A stretch of DNA of 64,000 bases from Helicobacter trogontum (GCF_000765905.2 NZ_JRPL02000001.1:124001-188000), one strand, 5' to 3'. Positions 47,635-58,222 are shown, counted from the stretch's first letter. Notes: a model not told the origin generated them from the sequence alone. Made by a program: numbers and translations.

Positions 47635-48259
47635 TTTAGCACATGCAGGAGAGTTCAAGAATCTGGCATGATTGGCTCTTTTGGGGTTTTTAAACTTAAA
47701 TATTAACAAAGTTCTAAGTCTTAGTAAGAGTGTGCTAAAATAAAAGATTTAAGCTAATGGCTAACATATTTATTTCATATATTTTTACTGAGTAAATTCT
47801 TTTTCAAAGTTGCTTTCGTATTTCATTTTTCAATAAAACTGAGATTTAATATAATAATCTTATTCATACAATAAAATTAAATTTTTTAAAAAATATATTT
47901 TGAGAGACAATTTATTTTGCTAAAAGTTTTAATGTAAAGTTTGTAAGCAAATGTTTGTGATTTCTTATCCATATTTTGTTATTAACTCTTATAAGATTAT
48001 TCTGCAAAATAGCAATCTAAGTCTTTATGTAATTAAAAATATTGCGATTAGAATCTTAGCTTATATTACGTTGAACTTTGATTGGCTTGTTTAGAAATTC
48101 ATGATGATATTCTGAATTATAAAACAATATAATGTATAGATTTTATTTATCTTTTGAACTTAGGAGCAAACAGATATGTTATATACTATAGAATTTATCT
48201 CTTATATTGTATATCGCATATAATATTATATGTGATACTTGGATGTAATTAAATACTTT
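47635..48259. other. Long spacer between convergent mqo and metA
   Basis: About 625 very AT-rich bases with stops in all frames. I see no gene, no RNA gene and no recognisable remnant. Its length between convergent genes is unusual for a compact genome and may mark a lost gene. Confidence 0.5.
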
Positions 48260-49141
48260 TTATAATACAAACGGTGTATCTTGATATACAGAAAAATTTA
48301 GCCAATTTGAAAATAGCACACTCGCACTTGATCTCCATGATAAGATTGGCTCTTCATTTTCTCCGAAATAATCAAGAGGTTTGGCTATATCTAAGCCCTT
48401 CTTTTTATCCCTTTCATATTCTAAAAGCAGTGTATCTTTACCATATTCTGGATGAGCTAGAATATAAAAGTCTTTTTCATCTTTTAATGCAGTAATGCCA
48501 CAAAGTTCACTTTCTAACAGAACTTTTAATCTAGATTCTCTAACTGCGTTTTCATCAATACCAGCATTCCTTGAATGAGGTATTTTTACGATGGAATCTA
48601 GTCCATTTAAAAGCAGATCTTGTTCTACAATTTTATGGGAAAATATACCAAACACTTTCTCTTTTAACATAACCTTATTAATTTTGTGAAAATGATATAG
48701 TCCTGCCATTGCACCCCAACATAAATATATTGTGCTTGTGCAATGAGTCTTTAAATATCCCATAATATCCTTCATCTCATTCCAATATGCTACATCCTCA
48801 AATTTCAAATGTTCAATAGGCGCACCTGTAACAATTGCCCCATCAAATCGTCGTCCCGAAATGTCATTAAAATTGACATAAAATTTATCCAAATGACTTT
48901 TTGGCGTATTTGTCCCTATATAACTTGCTGTGGATAAAAGTGTGATTTTAACTTGTAAAGGTGAATTTGCAAGTAAACTTAAAATCTGATTCTCTGTCTC
49001 GATTTTTGTAGGCATAAGATTTATAAGTAGTACCTCAAGCGTCCTAATATCTTGGTGTTTTGCCCTCTTTGCCCCCATTATAAAGGCATTTTGACTAAGT
49101 AATGAATACGCAGGAATATCTTCTGGGATGACAATAGGCAT
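48260..49141 (-). CDS. metA: Homoserine O-acyltransferase (MetA family)
   Basis: Activates homoserine for methionine synthesis by acylating it. The protein of 293 residues starts PIVIPEDIPAYSLLSQNAF. The nucleophile Cys is in IYLCWGAMAGLYHFHKI. The catalytic His and Glu are in AHPEYGKDTLLLEYERDKKKGL, and MPHSRN-like IPHSRNAGID is also present. Whether it uses acetyl- or succinyl-CoA cannot be told from the fold alone. The partner metY uses O-acetylhomoserine, so acetyl transfer is likely. AAAGGAG precedes the ATG. Confidence 0.93.
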   Translation of the reverse strand: MPIVIPEDIPAYSLLSQNAFIMGAKRAKHQDIRTLEVLLINLMPTKIETENQILSLLANSPLQVKITLLSTASYIGTNTPKSHLDKFYVNFNDISGRRFDGAIVTGAPIEHLKFEDVAYWNEMKDIMGYLKTHCTSTIYLCWGAMAGLYHFHKINKVMLKEKVFGIFSHKIVEQDLLLNGLDSIVKIPHSRNAGIDENAVRESRLKVLLESELCGITALKDEKDFYILAHPEYGKDTLLLEYERDKKKGLDIAKPLDYFGENEEPILSWRSSASVLFSNWLNFSVYQDTPFVL

Positions 49142-49174
49142 ACATACTCCTTTAAACTCTATATTATGCGAATT

Positions 49175-50464
49175 TTATTTCTCTATAGCTTGTTTTAAAT
49201 CATCAATTAAATCTTTACTTGATTCTAGTCCGATACTTAAGCGAACTGTGCAAGGGGTAATACCCCCACTTTGTAGCTCTTCTTTACTAAGCTGTGAATG
49301 CGTAGTGGAAGCTGGATGAATAATTAGAGACTTAGAATCCCCAATATTTACTACCATAGCAAAAATCTCTGTACTATTACAAATTTTTTGTGCTGCTTCA
49401 TAGCTTTGTGCTTCAAAGCTAATAAGTCCTGAACTTTGAGAATCTACGTAATATTGCTTTAAAAGATTATGGTAAGGACTACTTTCTAACCCTGGATATG
49501 CTACACTTTTTATTAAACTATGAGATTCTAAAAACTTCGCTACTTCCAAAGCATTTTGACTATGTTTTTTAATGCGGAGCTCCAATGTTTCTAATCCTTG
49601 CAATAAAATCCATGCTGATTGCGGAGAAAGTGTCGCACCAATATTTCTAAGCCATTCTGTAATAAGACGAATGCTAAAACAAGGTAGTTCTAAGGAAGAA
49701 TAAACTAGTCCATGATAACTTGCATCAGGTGTATTAAATGCAGGATAACGAGGATTATCCTTAATTAACTCATTTAATCCCGCTCGTTCAATTATTACAC
49801 CACCTAAAGCACTCCCTTGACCATTAACATATTTGCTCAAGCTATGCACAGAAATATCCACACCAAAATCGAAAGGTTTGTGTAAAAAAGCGGTTGCTAC
49901 AGTGTTATCACAAATGCTTATAATCTTATGCTTTTTAGCAATGGCAGTAATCGCAAGTGTATCCGCAATTGAAATGACTGGATTAGAAATGCTCTCAAAG
50001 AAAATTGCTTTTGTCTTAGAATCTATAACAGATTCTAAGGAGGCAATATTATCAATATCAAATACTCTTGCTTGTATGCCAAAGCGTTTTAGCGTGTGAG
50101 TAAAAAGCGTTTGTGTGCCACCATAGATTTTATTTGCAAAAACAATATTGTCTCCACTCTCTGCACAATTTGCAATAGCATAAAAAATTGCTGCACTTCC
50201 ACTTGAAGTTGGTACACCAAATATTCCACCCTCAACCGCTGCAAGACGTGAGCCTAGCACATCTGTTGTTGGGTTTGTAAGACGTGTGTAAATGTTACCT
50301 AACTCTTTTAACCCAAACCTTGCTGCAGCTTGTTCGAGACTTTCAAAGCTGTAGGCTGTGTTTTGATAGATTGGTACGCTCATTGTACGTTGTGTATCAT
50401 ATGTATATCCTGCATGTAGAGCGAGTGTTTCCTGTGTGTAGTTATTATGAGACAAATTTGCCAT
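49175..50464 (-). CDS. metY: O-acetylhomoserine sulfhydrylase
   Basis: PLP enzyme of the Cys/Met metabolism family that makes homocysteine from O-acetylhomoserine and sulfide. It starts ETLALHAGYTYDTQRTMSVP, typical of MetY rather than MetB, and has YTRLTNPTTDVLGSRLAAVEGG. The PLP Lys is in HSLSKYVNGQGSALGG. The C-terminus TPCTVRLSIGLES is usual. The 429 residues are normal and longer than MetB. AAAGGAAATAAA precedes the ATG. It is 33 bases upstream of metA in one operon, giving direct sulfhydrylation. Confidence 0.94.
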   Translation of the reverse strand: MANLSHNNYTQETLALHAGYTYDTQRTMSVPIYQNTAYSFESLEQAAARFGLKELGNIYTRLTNPTTDVLGSRLAAVEGGIFGVPTSSGSAAIFYAIANCAESGDNIVFANKIYGGTQTLFTHTLKRFGIQARVFDIDNIASLESVIDSKTKAIFFESISNPVISIADTLAITAIAKKHKIISICDNTVATAFLHKPFDFGVDISVHSLSKYVNGQGSALGGVIIERAGLNELIKDNPRYPAFNTPDASYHGLVYSSLELPCFSIRLITEWLRNIGATLSPQSAWILLQGLETLELRIKKHSQNALEVAKFLESHSLIKSVAYPGLESSPYHNLLKQYYVDSQSSGLISFEAQSYEAAQKICNSTEIFAMVVNIGDSKSLIIHPASTTHSQLSKEELQSGGITPCTVRLSIGLESSKDLIDDLKQAIEK

Positions 50465-50951
50465 TTTATTTCCTTTCTTTTGTGTATATTTTTAATTGCG
50501 AATTCAAGTTTATTCTGTTTAATAACTCCAAAGAGGTTACTTAAGAAATTATTCAAACAGACTTCTTTAGTATCGCCTTGAGCTTCTAAGATTCTATGCT
50601 TAAAATTCAAGTTATTTTTAAAACACCTATATTATTTAAACTTATTTAACTATAAGTAAAAGTAATATAGAATTTTTTAAAAAAAATACTCTAAACTTTA
50701 AAATATAGAATATTATTTTAGAACTTATACCCTAAATTAAGCAGTATAATAACATAAAAAACATGATTACAATATGTAATATATAAAAAAATGCAAAAAA
50801 ATATATGAAATGTTACTTTTAAGGCATAAAATAAAAATAAGTAGCTCATGCTGTTGTTAAGTGAAAAAAGTTAAGTATGTAAAAATAATAGGCTAAAATA
50901 AAGCCCTAATGAGTATAAATGTGTGGTATATGTATATTATGAAGTGATAAA
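50465..50951. other. Spacer upstream of metY
   Basis: About 490 AT-rich bases. A short minus-strand frame begins LNFKHRILEAQGDTKEVC around 50610 and runs into metY in another frame. It has a TTG start without a ribosome binding site, so I leave it out. No SAM riboswitch-like structure was recognised. The promoter of metY-metA should be here. Confidence 0.45.
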
Positions 50952-51878
50952 TTATTGAAAAGAACCATAACGCATAAGTCTATCATAGCGTTTTGCAAGG
51001 TAATTTGGAGTGTTTCTTATTTGTTCTAATGATTCAAGAAAGTAAGCTTTAATCTTTTCTGCAGCTGCCATTTTATCTCTGTGTGCACCACTTAAAGGCT
51101 CTTGAATAATGTCATCAATGAGGTTAGCTTTTTTGAGTTCTTGGGGTGTTATCTTCATTGCTTTTGTTGCTGCTTCAATCTTTGTTGGGTCATTCCATAA
51201 AATTGCAGCACAACCTTCAGGAGAGATAACACTAAAGATAGAATATTCCATCATAGCTAATTTGTCTGCTACACCAATTGCTAGGGCTCCACCGCTACCT
51301 CCTTCACCAATAACAATAGAGATGGTTGGCACTTGTAACATGGCAAAATCTTGTAAATTCCTTGCGATAGCTTCACTTTGCCCTCTCTCTTCAGCGCCTA
51401 GTCCTGGATAAGCTCCAGCAGTATCAACAAGCATAAGTATGGGAATATTAAACTTTTCTGCCATTTTTGCAATTCTAAGTGCTTTTCGGTAGCCTTCAGG
51501 ATGTGGCATACCAAAATTTCTTGCAATTTTATTTTTCGTACCACGCCCTTTTTCTTCACCGATGACAATAACACGTTCATCTTCAATCTTTCCTAAAAAA
51601 CATACTATTGCCTTGTCATCACGAAAGTGGCGATCACCAAAAATCTCATAAGAATCTTTCATGATGAGTTCAATGTAGTCGAGAGCATAAGGTCGATCAG
51701 GATGTCTTGCTAATTGCAATTTTTGGTAGTCATTTAAATTTGCATAGATTTTCTTCATTTCATCTTGCAAATCTTTTTGTAGAATTGACACTGCAGCATT
51801 ATCATTTCGCAATGTTGCAGACTCTATATCCTCTTGCAAAAACTTTAAACGCTGTTCAAAATCTAAGTATGTAGCCAT
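50952..51878 (-). CDS. accA: Acetyl-CoA carboxylase carboxyltransferase subunit alpha
   Basis: Carboxyltransferase subunit that makes malonyl-CoA with AccD. The protein of 308 residues has [54 protein letters not shown] and [16 protein letters not shown], all diagnostic. The ATG lies one base before the end of the fabF stop region and has no strong ribosome binding site, so translation is probably coupled to fabF. It is the last gene of acpP-fabF-accA. Confidence 0.98.
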   Translation of the reverse strand: MATYLDFEQRLKFLQEDIESATLRNDNAAVSILQKDLQDEMKKIYANLNDYQKLQLARHPDRPYALDYIELIMKDSYEIFGDRHFRDDKAIVCFLGKIEDERVIVIGEEKGRGTKNKIARNFGMPHPEGYRKALRIAKMAEKFNIPILMLVDTAGAYPGLGAEERGQSEAIARNLQDFAMLQVPTISIVIGEGGSGGALAIGVADKLAMMEYSIFSVISPEGCAAILWNDPTKIEAATKAMKITPQELKKANLIDDIIQEPLSGAHRDKMAAAEKIKAYFLESLEQIRNTPNYLAKRYDRLMRYGSFQ

Positions 51879-51879
51879 A

Positions 51880-53133
51880 TCATTGACACTTTTTGAAAAT
51901 TACGACACCATTTGTACCACCAAAGCCAAACGAGTTGCTCATAACACTTTGAAGTGTTGCAGGACGTGCAACATTTGGAACATAATCAAGGTCGCAAAGT
52001 TCATCTTTCTCTTCTTGATTAATAGTTGGTGGTATTACACCTTTCTCCATAGCCATAAGCGATATAACTGCTTCAATAGCACCAGCCGCACCTAAACAAT
52101 GCCCAATCTGTCCTTTTGTCGAACTAACTGGAGGAACATCATTATCAAAGACTCGCTTTAAGGCTTGGGTCTCATGCACATCATTATAGTATGTACTTGT
52201 ACCATGTGCGTTTACATAATCAGGCTTAATGTTTGCCATTTGTAAGGCTTGCTTCATGGCTCTGTAAGCACCTTCACCTTCTGGTGCAGGTGTCGTAATA
52301 TGATTAGCATCGCCACTTTCACCAAAGCCACACAACTCACCATAAATGTATGCACCACGAGATTTCGCACTCTCGTAATCCTCAAGCACTAACGCACCCG
52401 CACCTTCTCCCATGACAAAACCATCACGATTTTTATCAAAAGGTCTTGATGCTTTGCTAGGCGTATCGTTACATACACTCAAAGCTTTCATAGCTGCAAA
52501 ACCACCAATGCCTATTTCGCAAATAGATGATTCTGCTCCTACAACGAGCATTCTATCAGCACAATTAAGCATAATCGTTTTAGCAGCCTCGATGATACCA
52601 TGCGTACCTGCGGCACATGCAGTAACGCTTGATAGATTTGGGCCTTTAATCTTATGAGCAATGGACACAAATCCACCAAGCATATTGACAAGTGCAGATG
52701 GAATAAAGAAAGGACTAATACGTTTTACACCCTTTGTATACCATGTAACAGCATTATTCTGAATGTTTTCTAAGCCACCTATACCAGAAGCAGAACTAAT
52801 ACCAAAACGATCAGAAAGATCTGGCAAAATTTCTAAACTTGCATTTGCAAACGATTGCTTACTTCGTCCAACACTATCTTGTAAAGCCTCTCTAGCAGAT
52901 AATAAACCAAGCTGTATAAATCTATGTGCCTTTTTTACCTCTCTAGCGTCAAGAACAGATTCTGGATCAAAGCCAACAACTTCACCTGCAATTTGCACAG
53001 GGAAATCTGTAATATCAAAAGACTCTATCTTTCTAATACCACAATTTCCCTTTACAATGTTATCAAATGCAACATCCTTGTTTAGTCCTAAAGCATTCAC
53101 CATGCCAATGCCTGTTACTACAACCCTTCGCAA
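51880..53133 (-). CDS. fabF: Beta-ketoacyl-ACP synthase II
   Basis: Elongates acyl-ACP in fatty acid synthesis. The Cys-His-His triad is in [11 protein letters not shown] (Cys), [12 protein letters not shown] (His) and [16 protein letters not shown] (His). The C-terminal [14 protein letters not shown] is typical. It has 417 residues. The start is a TTG (53131-53133) with AAGGAG five bases upstream; no ATG precedes the conserved [11 protein letters not shown]. It follows acpP and is nearly contiguous with accA. Confidence 0.97.
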   Translation of the reverse strand: MRRVVVTGIGMVNALGLNKDVAFDNIVKGNCGIRKIESFDITDFPVQIAGEVVGFDPESVLDAREVKKAHRFIQLGLLSAREALQDSVGRSKQSFANASLEILPDLSDRFGISSASGIGGLENIQNNAVTWYTKGVKRISPFFIPSALVNMLGGFVSIAHKIKGPNLSSVTACAAGTHGIIEAAKTIMLNCADRMLVVGAESSICEIGIGGFAAMKALSVCNDTPSKASRPFDKNRDGFVMGEGAGALVLEDYESAKSRGAYIYGELCGFGESGDANHITTPAPEGEGAYRAMKQALQMANIKPDYVNAHGTSTYYNDVHETQALKRVFDNDVPPVSSTKGQIGHCLGAAGAIEAVISLMAMEKGVIPPTINQEEKDELCDLDYVPNVARPATLQSVMSNSFGFGGTNGVVIFKKCQ

Positions 53134-53177
53134 TATGGCTCCTTAAACGGAAATCAGTTAAAGTTTAAACAACCGAC

Positions 53178-53417
53178 TTACTGATTTGCAATAATGTAAT
53201 CTACAACATTTTGAACAGTTTTAATCTTTTCTGCTTCTTCGTCTGGAATTTTAATATCGAACTTCTCTTCCAGTGCCATGATAAATTCAACGACATCAAG
53301 ACTATCTGCATTCAAATCTTTTGTAAAATCAGATTCTGGCTTAATTTCATCTAACGCAACTTTAAGCTCACTTGCTACTAATTCTTTCACTTGATTATAA
53401 ACTTCAATAGAATCCAT
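53178..53417 (-). CDS. acpP: Acyl carrier protein
   Basis: Carries growing acyl chains on a phosphopantetheine arm attached to the Ser in [17 protein letters not shown]. It has 79 residues from the ATG at 53417, chosen because AGGAG lies seven bases upstream; a TTG two codons earlier is too close to it. It is acidic and helical as expected and is followed by fabF 44 bases on. The three genes make a fatty-acid operon. Confidence 0.97.
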   Translation of the reverse strand: MDSIEVYNQVKELVASELKVALDEIKPESDFTKDLNADSLDVVEFIMALEEKFDIKIPDEEAEKIKTVQNVVDYIIANQ

Positions 53418-53642
53418 ACCCAAACTCCTAATTTCAAATATTTATTTCTTAAGTCATATTATAGTCACAACTTATTGCTTAAGAAAAAGAAAAATTATAC
53501 ACGATAAGTGTTAATAATAGTTATAAACTTAGATGCCAGAGTAAAAAATATTATGTTATTTTTACAATACTTTTAAATATAATCCAATTAATTAGTGGTT
53601 TTTATGCAATTATATACTTGATATAGTTTCGCATGAATTGCA

Positions 53643-54950
53643 CTATTCTAAAATGCTTTTAATCATGTTGCTACATAAGTCTTTATTTACAGATGCAATC
53701 ATTAGTTGTTTATAGTGATAGAGTAGCTGTTCTAGTGAGTCACTGCTATTCACTAAATAATAGTTTTGAATATATGTAAATAATGCTTTTTGATTAAAGA
53801 TCTCTGTGCCGCTGATTAATACATTATGAAAAGTGGCTGGTTCAAGCGGATTGTGTCCCCCAACTTTTGCGAATGCTCCACCAAGTATAACAATATCGCT
53901 AATTGCATAAAAATCAATAAGCGACCCTATAGTATCAACAAGTAAAATGTCTGCACAAATTGCATCTAAATTAAGCAAGGAATTATTTTGCAATTCGCTT
54001 AAACAAATCGTCTTTCCATATCGTTTGCAAAGCTGCAATACGGAGTAAAATCGCTCAGGGTGTCGTGGTGCGACAATCAAAAAACTTTTTTTAGAATCTT
54101 TATAGATTGATTCATTTTGTTGTAGACATAAATCCTTGCAAACATTATATATATGTGTGTTACATTTGTTATTTTTTAGATCATCATTGCTTGTGTGCAT
54201 ATGAGATTCTGTGTTATTTTGCCATGCTATTTTGACTTTCTTCCATGCATTAAGCACGAACTCTTCTTCATTGGCATGCGTACTTGCTGCAACAATAATT
54301 AAAGATTGTGGTTTCTTGTAAGATATTTTTGGCTTTATAGGATTTAATAATTTTAGATTTCCTATTGTTTTTACATTGTTTGCTCCTAAAAGTTTTAGCC
54401 TTTCTGTGTCTTCGTTACTTTGGGATAATACAGAATCAACAAATGAAAAGAAGTGTTTATAAAACCATTTAAGTTTTTGATAGCGTTTTGCACTACGCGA
54501 TGAGATTCTTGCATTAATTAATTTTGTGGTTGCGCCTTTGCGTTTTGCGTGTATAAATAGCATGAGCCATAATTCTGCTTCAAATACAAAAAGTTTTTTA
54601 CATGTTGGTGCAAATAATGGGATAAAGGTTTCAAAAGGCAAATAATCAATACTGAGATTTTCATATTTTGCATAAAGTGTTTGTGCTTGTTTATAACCCG
54701 TCTGTGTGATAACGCTAAGAAATATATGCTGTGTTTGAGGGATAGAATCTATGAGTGTTTGCAGAGATTGCACCTCACCTACAGAACATGCATGTAACCA
54801 TATATCATAGTATTCTTTTGAGCGATTCTTTGGGATTAAAAAGCGAAATGGAATACTTCTTTTATATTTTTCTTTCAGTGATAAAACGCAAAGCAGGGGC
54901 AGTGCAAGAATATGCATAAAACATAAAAGAATATAATATAATAAATTCAT
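53643..54950 (-). CDS. waaA: KDO transferase
   Basis: Adds Kdo to lipid A in the inner membrane. An N-terminal hydrophobic anchor is followed by the GT30 signature IWLHACSVGEVQSLQTL. The C-terminal domain has VAPRHPERFYSVLQL and GGAFAKVGGHNPLEPATF, which form the CMP-Kdo site. The 435 residues are slightly long because of an internal insertion (about residues 230-260, TESHMHTSNDDLKNNKCN and on). The ATG overlaps the stop of the FlgZ-like gene by one base. The order waaA / HP0958-like / HP0959-like matches H. pylori. Confidence 0.94.
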   Translation of the reverse strand: MNLLYYILLCFMHILALPLLCVLSLKEKYKRSIPFRFLIPKNRSKEYYDIWLHACSVGEVQSLQTLIDSIPQTQHIFLSVITQTGYKQAQTLYAKYENLSIDYLPFETFIPLFAPTCKKLFVFEAELWLMLFIHAKRKGATTKLINARISSRSAKRYQKLKWFYKHFFSFVDSVLSQSNEDTERLKLLGANNVKTIGNLKLLNPIKPKISYKKPQSLIIVAASTHANEEEFVLNAWKKVKIAWQNNTESHMHTSNDDLKNNKCNTHIYNVCKDLCLQQNESIYKDSKKSFLIVAPRHPERFYSVLQLCKRYGKTICLSELQNNSLLNLDAICADILLVDTIGSLIDFYAISDIVILGGAFAKVGGHNPLEPATFHNVLISGTEIFNQKALFTYIQNYYLVNSSDSLEQLLYHYKQLMIASVNKDLCSNMIKSILE

Positions 54951-55672
54951 TATGCCTTGTCTTCAATTAAGGCAGAATCATAAAGAATACGACCACAATG
55001 AGGGCAATGCACAATCTCATCACCTCTTCTAATATCTGCAATATTCTTATCACTTAATTTTATAAAACAACCACCACACGCCTCTTTATATATGGAGGTA
55101 ACGCTTGTGTTCCCTGCCCATTTTCGAATTTTCTCATACAATCTTAGCACAGTTGTTTCCATATCTAATGCGGCTTTTGTTCGCTTAGCACTCACTTCAT
55201 CTTGCTGTTTTTTGATTTCTTGCACAGCCTCATTGCAACTAGCTTCCATATTGCTAATTTCTTCATCAAGTTTTGCTACATTGGAATCAAGTGTAGCAAT
55301 TTTGTCTTTTGCTGCTTGTATGCTTTTTTCAAGTGCTTCAATTTCATTGTTAAAGCTTATACTTTTTTCTCGTAATATACCCTCTTCCATATCGAGGTTT
55401 TTCATCTCCTTTTCACTTTTGCTCTCTTGGATTTTACTGCGAATGCGTTCAATATCTGCAGTAATCACAGCAAATTCATCATTATTTTTTACAAGAGATT
55501 CTTCATTTCTTGCAATAAGTGCTTCTAGTTCTTGTTTTTCTTTGAGAGCTTTTGTTTTTTCAAGGATTTTTTCATTCATTGGTGCTTTTTTTTGCTCGAT
55601 CAGTGGATCATATTTTGATACTTCTAAGTCAAAGCGATTTACCTCAATGAGTTTTTCAAGATTTTTATTCAT
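54950..55672 (-). CDS. flgZ: FlgZ-like coiled-coil zinc-ribbon protein (HP0958 family)
   Basis: A protein of 240 residues: a long coiled coil (about 20-175) and a C-terminal zinc ribbon with CGGCFIKLS and HCPHCGRILYD. In H. pylori the homologue HP0958 stabilises RpoN, the sigma factor of middle flagellar genes, and binds flagellin mRNA. Homology is inferred from domain order, size and neighbours; its role in motility here is an extension. AGGAG lies five bases before the ATG. It sits between the Nif3-like gene and waaA, with a one-base overlap with waaA. Confidence 0.9.
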   Translation of the reverse strand: MNKNLEKLIEVNRFDLEVSKYDPLIEQKKAPMNEKILEKTKALKEKQELEALIARNEESLVKNNDEFAVITADIERIRSKIQESKSEKEMKNLDMEEGILREKSISFNNEIEALEKSIQAAKDKIATLDSNVAKLDEEISNMEASCNEAVQEIKKQQDEVSAKRTKAALDMETTVLRLYEKIRKWAGNTSVTSIYKEACGGCFIKLSDKNIADIRRGDEIVHCPHCGRILYDSALIEDKA

Positions 55673-55681
55673 GCAATGCTC

Positions 55682-56425
55682 CTAAATATAGCAAAATGGA
55701 TTGTGTGAATTTGTAATTATAGCTTGAATATGGTGTTTTTGTAAAGCTTTTACCAGCAAATCGCTGAAAATACATTCGCTTTCAAAATGCGCTACATCAA
55801 TAAAACTTATACCATTACTTGCAGCAATCATAGCATCATGATATTTAATATCACCTGTGATAATGCAATCTCCTTTTTTTGCAATTTGATATGCATGAGC
55901 ATTACTGCCGCATGTAATATAGAGATTATTTATCATATTATCCTTATGCGTATAACGTAAGACATTTAACTTCAATATATCTTTTATATGTGTGGCAAGA
56001 GAGTGTGTGCTTATCGGTGTATTTGTGCTATAAATAAGGCTAAAATCTTTTTCACCATTCGGGGTGAAATTTAGAGATTCTAAGCCTAAACTTGTTGCAA
56101 ATGCTTGATTGAGATGCGTTTTATCAAAATTTGTATGCATAGCTATGACACTGATTTTTTTTTGTAAACATATTTCGATGAGATTTGCAGGATAAATGTC
56201 AGTTTGCATTGTTTTTAATGGTTGGAATATTAAGGGATGATGTACAATGAGTAAGCTTTCGTTTTCTATAGTAGCAGCTACTTGCATATCAAGCTCTAAT
56301 GCGACATATACTCGTTTGTAATCTGCGTGCATATTGCCAATATTTAGCCCACTATTATCCCATTGTGCTTGTAATACAAAAGGACTTATTGAATCTAATA
56401 TTTGATAAATTTCTAAAACTTTCAT
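55682..56425 (-). CDS. Nif3-like dinuclear-metal hydrolase family protein
   Basis: A protein of 247 residues with the metal-binding HHPLIFQPLK, AMHTNFDKTHLNQAFA and late VAHFESECIFSDLL motifs of the Nif3 family, also named GTP cyclohydrolase I type 2. The biochemical role is not settled. The homologous gene lies beside HP0958 in H. pylori. AGGAAGATAAG precedes the ATG, and the FlgZ-like gene begins nine bases after the stop. It is cytoplasmic, with no membrane segment. Confidence 0.9.
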   Translation of the reverse strand: MKVLEIYQILDSISPFVLQAQWDNSGLNIGNMHADYKRVYVALELDMQVAATIENESLLIVHHPLIFQPLKTMQTDIYPANLIEICLQKKISVIAMHTNFDKTHLNQAFATSLGLESLNFTPNGEKDFSLIYSTNTPISTHSLATHIKDILKLNVLRYTHKDNMINNLYITCGSNAHAYQIAKKGDCIITGDIKYHDAMIAASNGISFIDVAHFESECIFSDLLVKALQKHHIQAIITNSHNPFCYI

Positions 56426-57002
56426 CTTATCTTCCTATTTTACTTGACTTTTTATTATTAATTAGGTTATGAAATATAAATTGGATTCTATAGTTTGTTT
56501 GCAAACAAATATATTAATATGTGTATGAGATTTAAGAAATAAAAGTGTATGATTCTTATGTATAATTAGATTTATTAAAATAAATATAAAAATAATGTAT
56601 TTTCCAGCTTTATGATCATAGTGGTTAAAACTATAACCAATACTGCACCAAAGAAGTTAAAGCTTTTATTTAAAGATGTTTCACCATTTAGACAATATCT
56701 CATGCATATACAAAGCAGTATTTATACAAAGAACAAAGGAGCACACACATTTAATACGAACTTTGACGTCATGAAGCTCACATAAACATTCATAATATAA
56801 CTTTATCCTTGTTCTCGAGTCATATCACCTATATATAACACATCATAACTAAAAGATATGACATAAAAAAGTAATTGGATTATTGCTTATATATTTGAAG
56901 ATAAAATGATTTCTAAAGGGCCAATTCTCATATGGAAAAATATGAAATACAGCCTAATTTCAGAACATCATATCCATGTGTGAATTTGACGTCTCATGAG
57001 AC
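56426..57002. other. Spacer with possible gene remnant
   Basis: About 580 bases. Minus-strand translation of 56576-56800 gives YIMNVYVSFMTSKFVLNV, a stop, and later KSFNFFGAVLVIVLTTMII, which look like membrane-protein fragments. The plus strand has an open frame of 57 codons (56612-56785) without a ribosome binding site. A palindrome GTCTCATGAGAC lies at 56991-57002. I cannot name a gene. Confidence 0.35.
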
Positions 57003-57035
57003 TTTTAGTTGAAGAAGTTTCTTAATCAACTAAAA
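57003..57035. terminator. 10-bp perfect hairpin after ribB
   Basis: TTTTAGTTGA (57003-57012) pairs with TCAACTAAAA (57026-57035) across a 13-base loop, 15 bases beyond the ribB stop on the minus strand. It probably stabilises or ends the transcript, though no T-run follows the stem on the minus strand. Confidence 0.5.
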
Positions 57036-57049
57036 CCTTAATACTTTGC

Positions 57050-58117
57050 TTACACCTCAATACTTTTTTGCAGATGTAGATCAAAACCACTGAGTGCATT
57101 ATAACTTTTGTTTGTATTGTTCACACAATGGGAACTAAGAAGTACAAAGTCCTTTACATTAAGCTTCTTTAGAATCTGTGCGCCAATACCAAAGTCTTTT
57201 ATGTCGCCACAATTTTTTGCGATATTCTCATCTATAATGTTTCTTTCTGCACTATCAAGACAGATGAGGTAACCACCTTCTTGCGATAACAACTCTATGC
57301 TTCTTTGCAGAGCTTGCCATTCGTTAGGATTTTCTAGAAGTGCAATATCACTACTTGTGTTATGGAAACGAATCAATGGGGTTTGAGAATTAGATTTAAA
57401 ACTAAAGGCAATATGTTCTTTTTCTAAGTGATCCAAAAAGACAATCTTCTCACACTCTTTTGCCATAAATATAGCGTTCTTACGCGAAATTTCACGCACA
57501 AGATTCTCAAACTTTAGGCGATATTGGATAATATCAGAAACATAAAGTATCTTTAAGTTATGCATTTTTGCAAAATCAAGTAAGAATTTATCCCCACGTC
57601 CTGCCATTGTGCCATCTTTTTTCATAATCTCACAAATTACACTAATAGGTGCAAGTCCAGAAAGTTTGCAAATATCCACACTTGCCTCTGTATGTCCAGT
57701 GCGAATGAGTGTACCACCATCTTTTGCAATGAGTGGGAAAATATGTCCTGGACGCACAAAGTCGCTAGGTTTTGTATTATTATCACACATAAGACGGATT
57801 GTCAAATCTCGTTCATATGCAGAGATTCCTGTTTTTGCTTCTTTAGCATCAATGGATATTGTAAAGGCGGTTTCATGATTACTATCATTTCGTTGCACCA
57901 TTGGAGGGAGATCTAACTTGTGGGCTAACTCTTGTGTGATAGATACACAAATTAATCCTCTTGCTTCTTGTGCCATGAAGTTGATTTTTTCAGGTGTTGA
58001 GAAAATCCCAGCCATCACCAAATCACCTTCATTTTCCCGATCTTCATCATCCATTATAATAATCATTTCACCTTTTTTAATTGCTTCTATAGCGTCTTTC
58101 ATACGTTGTTGATACAT
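57050..58117 (-). CDS. ribB: 3,4-dihydroxy-2-butanone 4-phosphate synthase with decayed RibA-like domain
   Basis: Makes the four-carbon unit of riboflavin from ribulose 5-phosphate. Residues 1-205 are a full RibB: MIIMDDEDRENEGDLVMAG, VRPGHIFPL and RTGHTEASVD contain the metal and catalytic residues. Residues 206-355 align in position with GTP cyclohydrolase II (a late LNVKDFVLLS and FDLHLQKSIEV), but the zinc-binding C-x10-C-x-C and the EGRGIGL core are gone. The stand-alone RibA at 33284-33865 supplies that step. The start lacks a good ribosome binding site; an ATG at 58102 is also possible. tRNA genes lie upstream on the other strand. Confidence 0.93.
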   Translation of the reverse strand: MYQQRMKDAIEAIKKGEMIIIMDDEDRENEGDLVMAGIFSTPEKINFMAQEARGLICVSITQELAHKLDLPPMVQRNDSNHETAFTISIDAKEAKTGISAYERDLTIRLMCDNNTKPSDFVRPGHIFPLIAKDGGTLIRTGHTEASVDICKLSGLAPISVICEIMKKDGTMAGRGDKFLLDFAKMHNLKILYVSDIIQYRLKFENLVREISRKNAIFMAKECEKIVFLDHLEKEHIAFSFKSNSQTPLIRFHNTSSDIALLENPNEWQALQRSIELLSQEGGYLICLDSAERNIIDENIAKNCGDIKDFGIGAQILKKLNVKDFVLLSSHCVNNTNKSYNALSGFDLHLQKSIEV

Positions 58118-58222
58118 TGAATTAAGTGCTCCATAATAATTTTTTAAAAATTATATCAATTTTATTTGACTTTTTAGCAAAACTATGTTAGAATTCCAAC
58201 TCATTCGAAATTAGACTAGCAT

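Noticed and set aside
50380-50610. Minus-strand open frame beginning LNFKHRILEAQ
   Set aside because: The TTG start has no ribosome binding site and the frame runs into metY out of phase; the protein-like start may be chance.
50465-50951. SAM riboswitch upstream of metY-metA
   Set aside because: I looked for a structured, GC-richer leader and found only AT-rich sequence without conserved SAM-riboswitch pieces.
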